Positions 11,649 to 18,722 of a stretch of 29,178 nucleotides of DNA are shown here, piece by piece. Source of the DNA: a virus. Where the stretch lies: the IMG/VR virus record IMGVR_UViG_3300030339_000188, positions 1 to 29,178 of that record; one strand, given 5' to 3'. Every line of letters begins with the position of its first letter. Position 1 is the first letter of the stretch. The position numbers and the translations under genes are program-made. The notes beneath the pieces were generated by a model. It was not told the origin of the DNA. It saw only the letters and a list, made by a program, of their open reading frames with translations, and ran no database searches.

Positions 11649-12419
11649 TTAGCTTAATATATTTTTTGTTTTTAAAAATCTTTCTAAACCTAATATTTCT
11701 AAATATACCTTTTCTGATTCTGTTAAAGTTTGTATTTTAGGAACTTCAGATTCAAATAATAGTTTAGATTTTTTATGAAGTAAAGGAGTAGATCCGTTTG
11801 CTTCAACTAATTGCATTTTTTCTGACCCAAAGTTAGATGCATTACCTACAAAATCCCAGCATACCATTTCCATATCTTCTGCTACGATATCATATTCAGA
11901 TTCTGAATATTGCTCTAAAGAACCTAAAGCTCTTGAAGAAATTCCAACATTTTTATTGTTTAAAATAAACCCTCTAACTTTTCTTCCTGGTGCATTATCT
12001 GGCATATAAGCGCTTAATACTTTAATTTTTGCAATTACATCTTTTCCATTAAAAGATAAATCTTCAATTACTAAAGCTGCGTTACCTAAAGAAGGTGTTG
12101 CTGAATCTGAAGGATGATCAAGCTCCCCATACGAAAGTCCGTTTCTTACTTCATTCTCCATATATCTGATACATTCTCTTTTTAGATACTCCCAAGGATA
12201 AATTCTACCATTTCTGTTTGGTTTATCTCCTGATTGTATAATTCCAGTAAGCCATAAAGGTAAATCTGGGTTACGTTTACATTTTTCAATATAAGACATT
12301 CCACCTTCTGCTTCTAATAAAAAACCATTAGACTTTGCATTTATAAGACGGCCGTTTATTCTTGATTCGTCAAGTAAAGCTCTTTCACTTGATATTTTTA
12401 TTTTTTTTCCGTAATTCAT
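11649..12419 (-). CDS. 21: Prohead maturation protease, T4 gp21 family (peptidase S80 type)
   Basis: A 256-aa protein. Catalytic blocks are visible: GELDHP with H102, and NVGISSRALGS with the nucleophile Ser at 161-162, plus the NRNGRIYPWEYL segment (69-79) typical of this herpesvirus-like prohead protease family. In T4 this enzyme sits in the prohead core and cleaves scaffold, capsid and internal proteins after (L/I)xE, then cuts itself. Upstream is the 380-aa gene with its own terminator; a promoter box at 12439-12447 serves this gene and the coupled 326-aa gene. Possible self-cleavage sites include FLLE at 33-36. Length and motif order fit the family. Confidence 0.93.
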   Translation of the reverse strand: MNYGKKIKISSERALLDESRINGRLINAKSNGFLLEAEGGMSYIEKCKRNPDLPLWLTGIIQSGDKPNRNGRIYPWEYLKRECIRYMENEVRNGLSYGELDHPSDSATPSLGNAALVIEDLSFNGKDVIAKIKVLSAYMPDNAPGRKVRGFILNNKNVGISSRALGSLEQYSESEYDIVAEDMEMVCWDFVGNASNFGSEKMQLVEANGSTPLLHKKSKLLFESEVPKIQTLTESEKVYLEILGLERFLKTKNILS

Positions 12420-12438
12420 TAAAAAATATATTTTATTT

Positions 12439-12447
12439 TAAATATTG
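12439..12447 (-). promoter_or_regulatory. Late-type promoter box of the protease gene (variant)
   Basis: Minus-strand CAATATTTA then AAATAAAA, 19 bases before the ATG at 12419. Two bases differ from the commonest form. Confidence 0.45.
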
Positions 12448-12474
12448 TTTTTTTTGTAAAAAAATAATTAAAGC

Positions 12475-12512
12475 AAAAAAAAAAGACTTTAATATAGTTA
12501 CTAAAGTCTTTT
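12475..12512 (-). terminator. Terminator of the 380-aa gene
   Basis: AAAAGACTTTA (12481-12491) pairs with TAAAGTCTTTT (12502-12512); the minus strand runs into a long T-run. Confidence 0.84.
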
Positions 12513-12534
12513 TTATTATTATTGTTTGTATTTG

Positions 12535-13677
12535 TTAATTATTTAAAGCATTTGGAATACCTCTTCTTATTTTTTTACAAGTTTCAATTAACTCTTGAAC
12601 TCCGTCTTCGTAATCCATATAAGGAGAAATTCCTTCTTCTACATGTTTGAATTCTGTTCTTAGTCCACTTACAACTCTATCTAAAACTTGAATAGTTTTT
12701 CTTAATTCTTGTTTTGCATCTGCAATTGATTCTTTAGAAGCTGATTTTCTTTCAGTTGATGTTATTGGTTTCACTTGCTCAACATTTTCTTCTTCTTCTT
12801 GGATTACTTCTTTATCTTTATTTTCTTTACTTTCTTGTCTTCTAGATTTAAGATTCTTTTGAATTTCTCTTTCTATTTCTTCATCACTTTTAGGAGCAAA
12901 TTCTTCTTCATCTTTGTAATATGCTTTATCTTTTTGCTCGATTGCATCATCTTCATCTTCAATTGAAGCTTCTACTTCGTCAACATTATCTTCATCATAA
13001 TTGTCGATTTCAAGCCAACCCATTACTTCTTTATCTAAAACATCTAAAGCTCTAGAAACTAAAATAACATATTCTTCAAAAGTTTTAGGGTTATTTGCAT
13101 AATCAGTATCGATGGTTAATTCATTTTTTGCTTTAATGTAACTACCTGGAGATACTGGAGTCATTCTTAAATTACCTTGAAATATTCCTGATCCTAAAAA
13201 TTCTGGAAATTCAGGTAAAATTCTTCTAATAATTTTAGAACCTAATTGACTGTTCTTTTTTATAATTCTTTCAATTTCTCTACCAACTGCTGCTTTTGAT
13301 TTTCCATAAGGTTTAATATCGATATCAAAATCAACAAATAAAGTTTCTAAATCTCTATCTCTAGTACCTTCTACAGAAACTCTAATATTTTTAAGATTTG
13401 CCTTATCTTTAAGAGCTCTTGCTTTTCCATCAGAATCTTCCTTTAAAAGCTTTAAAACATTTTCTTTTAATTCATATGCTTTAAAAATTACATTTTTTAA
13501 ATTTTTGCCTGATTTCGCATTTTCTTTTAACATAGAAATGCATTTTTTTGTATAAAAAGCATCTTTCGGTTTTAATTTACTAGCATGTTTTTCAATAATA
13601 GCAAAAGTATTTTCGTTTAACGAACCACGTTCTTGAGCCGCTAAACATTGGTATTCTAATAACGTAAGTTTTTCCAT
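12535..13677 (-). CDS. Hypothetical head/core-position protein, 380 aa
   Basis: Lies between portal and protease genes, the place occupied in T4 by small prohead core genes (67, 68). The N-terminal ~230 residues look globular (LEYQCLAAQERGSLNENTFA, then FVDFDIDIKPYGKSKAAVGR). Residues ~235-310 are a charged Asp/Glu/Lys linker (EASIEDEDDAIEQKDK), and the end is a helical segment (ELRKTIQVLDRVVSGLRTEF). It has its own promoter box (13711-13719) and terminator. The acidic linker is compatible with a prohead core component. I recognise no family, and the role is inferred from location. Confidence 0.75.
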   Translation of the reverse strand: MEKLTLLEYQCLAAQERGSLNENTFAIIEKHASKLKPKDAFYTKKCISMLKENAKSGKNLKNVIFKAYELKENVLKLLKEDSDGKARALKDKANLKNIRVSVEGTRDRDLETLFVDFDIDIKPYGKSKAAVGREIERIIKKNSQLGSKIIRRILPEFPEFLGSGIFQGNLRMTPVSPGSYIKAKNELTIDTDYANNPKTFEEYVILVSRALDVLDKEVMGWLEIDNYDEDNVDEVEASIEDEDDAIEQKDKAYYKDEEEFAPKSDEEIEREIQKNLKSRRQESKENKDKEVIQEEEENVEQVKPITSTERKSASKESIADAKQELRKTIQVLDRVVSGLRTEFKHVEEGISPYMDYEDGVQELIETCKKIRRGIPNALNN

Positions 13678-13710
13678 TGTTTTTATTTTAATTATTTTAA
13701 ATGTTTATTT

Positions 13711-13719
13711 TAAATATAA
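13711..13719 (-). promoter_or_regulatory. Late-type promoter box of the 380-aa gene
   Basis: Minus-strand TTATATTTA then AAATAAA, 33 bases before the ATG at 13677. Confidence 0.62.
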
Positions 13720-13726
13720 TTATTTA

Positions 13727-13762
13727 AAAAAAAAAGAAACTTACGTTAAATTAAGTTTCTTT
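13727..13762 (-). terminator. Terminator of the portal gene
   Basis: AAAGAAACTTA (13733-13743) pairs with TAAGTTTCTTT (13752-13762), followed on the minus strand by a T-run, 10 bases after the portal stop. The next promoter box starts within 10 bases. Confidence 0.84.
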
Positions 13763-13771
13763 TTTTTTGTT

Positions 13772-15484
13772 TTAAGATAAATCTTTTTTTGTTTTATGAA
13801 AATTTTCTGTAAGGACGCCTCTTACTTTTTCTATATCTTTTCTTGTTGGTTTTCCTATTGGGTTTGAAAACAAAGATTTTATTTCATTTTCGATATGTGT
13901 TTCAATTACTGGTTTTATGCTTTCGAAATTCAAAGATTTAAACATATTTAAATCTTTATCTGATAAATCATTTCCAGGAGTTAAACCTTTTATTTTATCA
14001 ACTAGTACATCTAACTCAGGAGTATCGTAATACCCTTGTTCTGATAATTGTTTAAGTCTCCATTGAATTTTTTTCTCAGAAAATTGTTTCATAATTGTAC
14101 GTTCAACTTCTTCGTCTGTAAATTTAAAAACAGTTTTTAAAACTTCTGTATAAGTCATGAAATTCAACCCTGATTTGTTTTCATCCCAAAGTTTTCCTGC
14201 TACATCAAGTTTTGAACCCATTAAATCCCATTTTGCTTGTTCAGCTATAGTAGAAGAATAAGCCATTTCAATACTGAAAGATTGAATTTCTTCTGTTGAA
14301 CAACCATTTAAAAATAAATGAACAATTGCTATATGTACAAGTCCTTGTATAAATTCAGTTTGGATTCTTTGAATTGTTTTTGCAAACCTAGCATCTTCTT
14401 CTCCTAAAGCTGCTTTATTACTTAAAGATTCTTCAAAAGTAAGGTAACTTTTAGGAATTTTTAATCCTGCAAATAAATCATCTTTAATTATTTTATAATC
14501 TTCAATTGAATCAAGATTTGACGCTCCATCTAAAGTAGTAATATCTGAATTGTTGTTTGCACTTACTGGAATAAAGAAATCATCCATAACCGACATAGGG
14601 TTATGTTTAAAATCTATTTCTCCTGTTCTTGCATCTACTAATGGTTTTTTCTTTACTTCTTTTTTTACTTCTTGAGCAAATTTGTAAGCTTCTTCTCCTG
14701 TTAATCCATCTGTTGCAATTTTAAACAAATATCTTTGAGGAGCTCTGGTTATTCTATATACAATCAAAGCTTCTCTTAAAAGAATAACTCTTCGCCAAGT
14801 TTCTACAATAGGTCTTAATATAGAAACACCATAAGGTTCGGATTCTAAATCCTCTGTGTTTTTCCAATGTACAATTTCCCATGGTTCAAACACTGTTCCT
14901 CCGCCTCCGGATCCATTCCAAATAAATTTATATTCATTTATTTTTTCAAAATCCATTTGCTCTTCATAAGAGGCTAATCCAATCATTTGTTGTCTAACTA
15001 AAGCATCTGGTGGTAAGTAAACTAAATCTACAACACCATCATCTTGTCTAGTAATTAAATAAGCATATACATTTCCAAATTTACAAAACTCTCTTGCAAT
15101 TACAAATGCTCTTTTATTTAAATTTAGGTTATCAAAAAAACATTCTTCTAATAATCTTTTAACTTTTTCGTTTTCAGTTACAATTTTAATTAGATTTCCG
15201 CTAGTATCTTTATTTACAGTTTCTTCTGCATATATATCCAACGCTGCCTTTACAATAGGGTATGTTAAATCCATTTGACGATATTCATCATAAAACATCA
15301 AATATCTTCTATTTGCGCTTTTTAGTCTAACATGTTGATTTAGTTGCCAAATTTTTTGTTTCATCATTCTTTCTTGCTCTGTTGGAGCAGAATTAAGAAT
15401 GTTGACACCGCCATCTGTAATTTTTATTCTTTCTTTCCCAGATAGTCTTTTATAATAATCTGTTATGTCGTCTCTAAAACTCAT
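13772..15484 (-). CDS. 20: Portal protein, T4 gp20 family
   Basis: A 570-aa protein with T4-portal landmarks in order: YDEYRQMDLTYPIVKAALDI early on, EPYGVSILRPIVETWRRVIL, then YRITRAPQRYLFKI, the ARTGEIDFKHNPMSVMDDFF block, TTLDGASNLDSIEDYKIIKD, and LKIPKSYLTFEE. Portals form the dodecameric ring at one head vertex through which DNA enters and to which the neck attaches. Length is close to the T4 protein (524 aa). A promoter box is 16 bases upstream and a terminator follows, so it is transcribed on its own. No Shine-Dalgarno. Confidence 0.95.
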   Translation of the reverse strand: MSFRDDITDYYKRLSGKERIKITDGGVNILNSAPTEQERMMKQKIWQLNQHVRLKSANRRYLMFYDEYRQMDLTYPIVKAALDIYAEETVNKDTSGNLIKIVTENEKVKRLLEECFFDNLNLNKRAFVIAREFCKFGNVYAYLITRQDDGVVDLVYLPPDALVRQQMIGLASYEEQMDFEKINEYKFIWNGSGGGGTVFEPWEIVHWKNTEDLESEPYGVSILRPIVETWRRVILLREALIVYRITRAPQRYLFKIATDGLTGEEAYKFAQEVKKEVKKKPLVDARTGEIDFKHNPMSVMDDFFIPVSANNNSDITTLDGASNLDSIEDYKIIKDDLFAGLKIPKSYLTFEESLSNKAALGEEDARFAKTIQRIQTEFIQGLVHIAIVHLFLNGCSTEEIQSFSIEMAYSSTIAEQAKWDLMGSKLDVAGKLWDENKSGLNFMTYTEVLKTVFKFTDEEVERTIMKQFSEKKIQWRLKQLSEQGYYDTPELDVLVDKIKGLTPGNDLSDKDLNMFKSLNFESIKPVIETHIENEIKSLFSNPIGKPTRKDIEKVRGVLTENFHKTKKDLS

Positions 15485-15500
15485 TTTTTATGTTTTATCT

Positions 15501-15509
15501 TAAATATAA
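15501..15509 (-). promoter_or_regulatory. Late-type promoter box of the portal gene
   Basis: Minus-strand TTATATTTA then AGATAAAA, 16 bases before the ATG at 15484. Confidence 0.6.
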
Positions 15510-15547
15510 GATTTTTATCTTAATTATTTCGTTTTTAAATTAATTTA

Positions 15548-15581
15548 AAAAAAAGAGGGTTGTAAATTTTACAACCCTCTT
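15548..15581 (-). terminator. Terminator of the 406-aa gene
   Basis: AAGAGGGTTGTAAA (15553-15566) pairs perfectly with TTTACAACCCTCTT (15568-15581); minus-strand T-run follows. The strongest terminator in the window. Confidence 0.9.
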
Positions 15582-15603
15582 CAAAATAAGTACAATTATT
15601 TTT

Positions 15604-16824
15604 TTAATCTATTAATCCAGTTATATCATCAAAACTAACATTAGAAATAAAATTGTTACATCCATTAGAATCTTTTTTAGTATTAATATTAACAGTTCCG
15701 TAAAGCCAATCTATATGTCTTATTTCTCCATTACCTTGTTTTGTTTTTATATTTACACCTTCTTTAAGATTTTCAACTATAAAATCAGAATTATGAAGTT
15801 TATCTATTTTAGAAATTAATTTTTTAGAAGCACTTTCTCTTCTTTGAGCTTCTGCTAAAGGTAAATTATCTGTTTTATTGTAATTTTGCTTTATTATTTC
15901 TTTAAGTAAAGTAGGTTTTTTAATTTCTATTTTTTGTTCTTTCAACAATTCTTTATAAGGGATTGTTATAGAGTTTAAAGCTTCTTGTAAAAATTGAAAC
16001 TGAGCATTTCCTACTTTCCAAGGTTTTTTTAATTGTGTATCGTGATATTCTACAATTGTTTTGTAACCATTTTTTTCTACAATTGTTTCTATCACGTATT
16101 CTTTTTGAGATGATTTTGGTAAACCTCTAATTCCTAATAAATTATATTCAGAATCTTTTACTATTTCACCTATGACATTACTCTCTTCTTTATCAATTTC
16201 AAATCTTTCTTCTGATTCTTCGTCTTCTTTCTTTTTTACAATAAAGGTGTCGCTAATTGAGTCATAATAACATTGAACACCATTATCTTTTAAAATATTC
16301 ACATAATTAGACCAATCATCTTTATCCATATTATTGAGTTTGTCATATACATAACTTTCAATATCAAATGATTTTTTTTCACCTATATCTCTGAAATCTA
16401 TATCTTCTCCATATTTCGTTTCAAACTCATCTTCTACAGAGTCATCAAAAGATTCAAGAATTTCGCTAATTTCATCTTCTTGTGAATCTCTTTCTTGTTT
16501 ATCTTCTAAAAAGAAAATTAAATTTTGATTAACTTTTCCTGATTCAAACAATAACTGTATTGTCTGATTTCTCGTAGTATATGAATTTCCTTTTGATTCA
16601 ACATATTCTTTCAAGGTTGAATTACTAATCTTCGCAAAACTTTTTTCTGTAAGATCTAATTCTTTCCCTAAAGATTCGTTAAAAATTCTATTTTTGAGAA
16701 TTACATCAACTTCTTCGTGAAGATAACTTTTTCCTTGAGGATTGTCAATATTTACTTGAAACCTTACTGGATGTTTTTTAATTAAGATATTGTCTATCTT
16801 TTCTGATAAATTTCCTTTAGACAT
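15604..16824 (-). CDS. Hypothetical acidic head-module protein, 406 aa
   Basis: Located upstream of the portal gene and transcribed singly (box at 16851-16859, terminator at 15548-15581). It is rich in Asp/Glu/Lys, with an acidic block around residues 105-150 (EDKQERDSQEDEISEILESF), and a more ordered C-terminal region with EGVNIKTKQGNGEIRHIDWL followed by YGTVNI, a possible small beta-barrel. An LPLAEA sequence could be a prohead protease site. It is of the type expected for a phage structural or core protein, but I recognise no family. T4 has tail genes upstream of the portal gene; this product does not look like a tail sheath or tube. Confidence 0.72.
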   Translation of the reverse strand: MSKGNLSEKIDNILIKKHPVRFQVNIDNPQGKSYLHEEVDVILKNRIFNESLGKELDLTEKSFAKISNSTLKEYVESKGNSYTTRNQTIQLLFESGKVNQNLIFFLEDKQERDSQEDEISEILESFDDSVEDEFETKYGEDIDFRDIGEKKSFDIESYVYDKLNNMDKDDWSNYVNILKDNGVQCYYDSISDTFIVKKKEDEESEERFEIDKEESNVIGEIVKDSEYNLLGIRGLPKSSQKEYVIETIVEKNGYKTIVEYHDTQLKKPWKVGNAQFQFLQEALNSITIPYKELLKEQKIEIKKPTLLKEIIKQNYNKTDNLPLAEAQRRESASKKLISKIDKLHNSDFIVENLKEGVNIKTKQGNGEIRHIDWLYGTVNINTKKDSNGCNNFISNVSFDDITGLID

Positions 16825-16850
16825 TATTTATTTGATTATGCTATTTAATA

Positions 16851-16859
16851 TAAATATTA
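16851..16859 (-). promoter_or_regulatory. Late-type promoter box of the 406-aa gene (variant)
   Basis: Minus-strand TAATATTTA then TATTAAAT, 26 bases before the ATG at 16824. Confidence 0.5.
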
Positions 16860-16873
16860 CAAATTTTTAAAAG

Positions 16874-17113
16874 TTAATGTAAAACAAATGAATTTCTTGT
16901 ATATAACCGCCAAAACACTAATTTTAACATATCTCTAACTATTTTTTTTATTTTTTCTTCATCCTGTGAAGTTAAATTTTCTTTCAATACTATTAAACTA
17001 TCATAAGGAATAATATTATTTTCTAATACTATTCCTTCAGAAGATAATTTAAAATCTTTTACAAGATCTCCTTTTTTGAAGCTATTTATATTTTCTGTTA
17101 ATAATGCGTACAT
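16874..17113 (-). CDS. Hypothetical protein, 79 aa
   Basis: The product starts MYALLTENINSFKKGDLVKD and ends VRDMLKLVFWRLYTRNSFVL-H. The first half resembles a small beta-domain (GDLVKDFKLSSEGIVLENN), the second an amphipathic helix with a Trp/Arg/Tyr-rich end. A promoter box lies 30 bases upstream (17144-17152). The LLTEN near the start recalls the tag family, but the rest of the tag is absent. No terminator is visible before the next box. Function unknown; its place beside portal and core genes suggests a head-related role. Confidence 0.68.
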   Translation of the reverse strand: MYALLTENINSFKKGDLVKDFKLSSEGIVLENNIIPYDSLIVLKENLTSQDEEKIKKIVRDMLKLVFWRLYTRNSFVLH

Positions 17114-17143
17114 TAATTTTACATCTAGTAAATTATTTAACTA

Positions 17144-17152
17144 TAAATATAA
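17144..17152 (-). promoter_or_regulatory. Late-type promoter box of the 79-aa gene
   Basis: Minus-strand TTATATTTA then TAGTTAAA, 30 bases before the ATG at 17113. Confidence 0.58.
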
Positions 17153-17168
17153 CTTTATTTTAAATATC

Positions 17169-17765
17169 TTAAAAAATTTGATATTCATCGTTACCTATAA
17201 CTATACTTTTTATGTTTGAAATTTTAAATTGTCTAACTGCAGCGCCTCCTGGTGTGAAATTTGTACTTGGTTTTAAATAAGGTTTTAATTCTTCTTTAGG
17301 TATTTCATTTCCGTTTATTTTATAAACTGGTTTTGAAGAATCTTTGGCAATCATAATTAATTTAGGTTCTCCACTATTTCTAATTAAAGCTCCTTCATGT
17401 TCTCCCATAGATTTTCCTGATGGTATAAAATTAGCTTTTTCTCCTGCAGCTAATCTCTCAGAGTTTTGTTCGTGTGTGTAATCATAATTTACAATACCAT
17501 CAACATAGTTTTCTTTTACTACTTTATCATACATAGGATTAGGAACTTTTTTACCATCCTGAATGATGTTTTTGTTCATACCTACAAGAGTAACTGTAAA
17601 CAAAGTAACTGGAGTATCTTTCGGCTGCTCTGCTAAGATTTTTTCTAGTTGATCAACATTTATTCTTTTCAAACCTTCTTTTAACACAATTTTCTTTTTA
17701 GAAATTCTTTGTAGTTTTTCAGTAAGTAAAGCTATTTCTAACTGTTTTTCTTTTTCTGTTTTCAT
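17169..17765 (-). CDS. Putative packaged virion protein with capsid-targeting-like tag, 198 aa
   Basis: The N-terminus KEKQLEIALLTEKLQRIS then KKKIVLKE ends at E30, in register with the 244-aa product of 6347-7081 although the bodies are unrelated. I read this as a capsid-targeting propeptide cut after LKE; ILAE at residues 38-41 is a second possible site. The body includes YVDGIVNYDYTHEQNSERLA, FIPSGKSMGEHEGALIRNSG and a region with PVYKINGNEIPKEELKPYLK, a layout I associate with uncharacterised proteins of other large phages, without known function. Its own promoter box is at 17793-17801, divergent from the primase gene. Confidence 0.78.
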   Translation of the reverse strand: MKTEKEKQLEIALLTEKLQRISKKKIVLKEGLKRINVDQLEKILAEQPKDTPVTLFTVTLVGMNKNIIQDGKKVPNPMYDKVVKENYVDGIVNYDYTHEQNSERLAAGEKANFIPSGKSMGEHEGALIRNSGEPKLIMIAKDSSKPVYKINGNEIPKEELKPYLKPSTNFTPGGAAVRQFKISNIKSIVIGNDEYQIF

Positions 17766-17792
17766 TTAATTATCTTTAATTGTTTTTTCAAA

Positions 17793-17801
17793 TAAATATA
17801 T
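17793..17801 (-). promoter_or_regulatory. Late-type promoter box of the 198-aa gene (variant)
   Basis: Minus-strand ATATATTTA then TTTGAAAA, 27 bases before the ATG at 17765. Confidence 0.5.
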
Positions 17802-17829
17802 GTTTTTAGCAATAATTCAAAAAAAAACC

Positions 17830-17849
17830 TTATTTTATGAATAAAATAA
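17830..17849 (+). promoter_or_regulatory. Inverted repeat over the primase ribosome-binding region
   Basis: TTATTTTAT-GA-ATAAAATAA is a perfect 9-bp inverted repeat ending 3 bases before the primase ATG. It could be an operator or a translation-blocking hairpin. The late promoter box is absent here, in line with a gene of another expression class. Confidence 0.45.
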
Positions 17850-17852
17850 AAA

Positions 17853-18722
17853 ATGAAAGGGACTTACGATCAATTATTAAGAGCATTAACTCCATTAGGT
17901 GAAGTAAAGGTTTGTGGATCTCAATTGAAGTTTAATTGTCCTCGTTGTGAAAATGAATTAAAAAACCCTATTGATAAATTTAATCTTGAAATAAATTTTC
18001 AAAAAAACGCAGGTAAATGTTGGGCTTGTGGTTTAAGTGGTTCTCTTTATTCTTTTATTTCACAATATGGTTATAAAGACTTTGCTCCTTTATTTAAATC
18101 TGAAAATAAAGTTAACTATGAAGAAACTAAAGAAAAGAAAGTTTCTTTACCTTTAGAGCTTTCTAACGTATGTAACTTCCCTGAAGTAAATACTTATTTA
18201 AAAAAAAGAGGGTTAACATCAGAATTTATCAAAGAAAGAGAAATTAAATATTGTTTTGATGGATATTTTAAAAATAACATAGTTTTTCCTTCTTATAATA
18301 CAAAAGGAGAATTAGTTGCTATAGTTATGCAAAATTTTTACACTAAACAGTATAGAAAATTTCTTTCTTCTGATTTTGTATGCTTTTACGAAAATTTCAT
18401 AAATAAAAACTCACTTATTATTATGACAGAAGGTGTGTTTGATGGTGGTGTTATCCCAAACTCTTTAATATTGTTAGGAACTGAAATCAACGATAAAATT
18501 TTAGACTTTTTAATAGATGCTGATGTTTTATTAATCTTAGATGCTGATGTTAATAAAGATTTAATAGAAAAAAAGGTAAATCAATTAAAATCAACTTGTA
18601 AATCAGTTCAATATTTAATTTTAACTCCAGAACAAGATGATGTTAATTTTTTCTTTACAAAAAATCCAAATTTACTTAAATCTAAACTTCTTCCTTATTA
18701 TTTACCTGAAGTTTTAATTTGA
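17853..18722 (+). CDS. DNA primase with CHC2-type zinc finger and Toprim domain
   Basis: A 289-aa protein. C29-x2-C32 and C56-x2-C59 (FNCPRC ... GKCWACG) form the zinc-binding domain that reads the priming site. Residues ~140-240 form a Toprim fold: TEG with E193, and LILDADVNKD with D230 and D232 as the metal-binding acidic pair. This is the layout of T4 gp61/DnaG-type primases, which make RNA primers for lagging-strand synthesis. It is slightly shorter than T4 gp61 (342 aa) and has no helicase domain. It is the only replication gene here, on the opposite strand between head and baseplate genes, and overlaps the 3' end of the hub gene by 25 bases tail to tail. No late box; a 9-bp inverted repeat covers its leader. 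Confidence 0.88.
   Translation: MKGTYDQLLRALTPLGEVKVCGSQLKFNCPRCENELKNPIDKFNLEINFQKNAGKCWACGLSGSLYSFISQYGYKDFAPLFKSENKVNYEETKEKKVSLPLELSNVCNFPEVNTYLKKRGLTSEFIKEREIKYCFDGYFKNNIVFPSYNTKGELVAIVMQNFYTKQYRKFLSSDFVCFYENFINKNSLIIMTEGVFDGGVIPNSLILLGTEINDKILDFLIDADVLLILDADVNKDLIEKKVNQLKSTCKSVQYLILTPEQDDVNFFFTKNPNLLKSKLLPYYLPEVLI

Noticed and set aside
12775-12966. Plus-strand 63-codon Phe-rich frame
   Set aside because: Antisense of the Glu/Lys-rich linker of the 380-aa gene.
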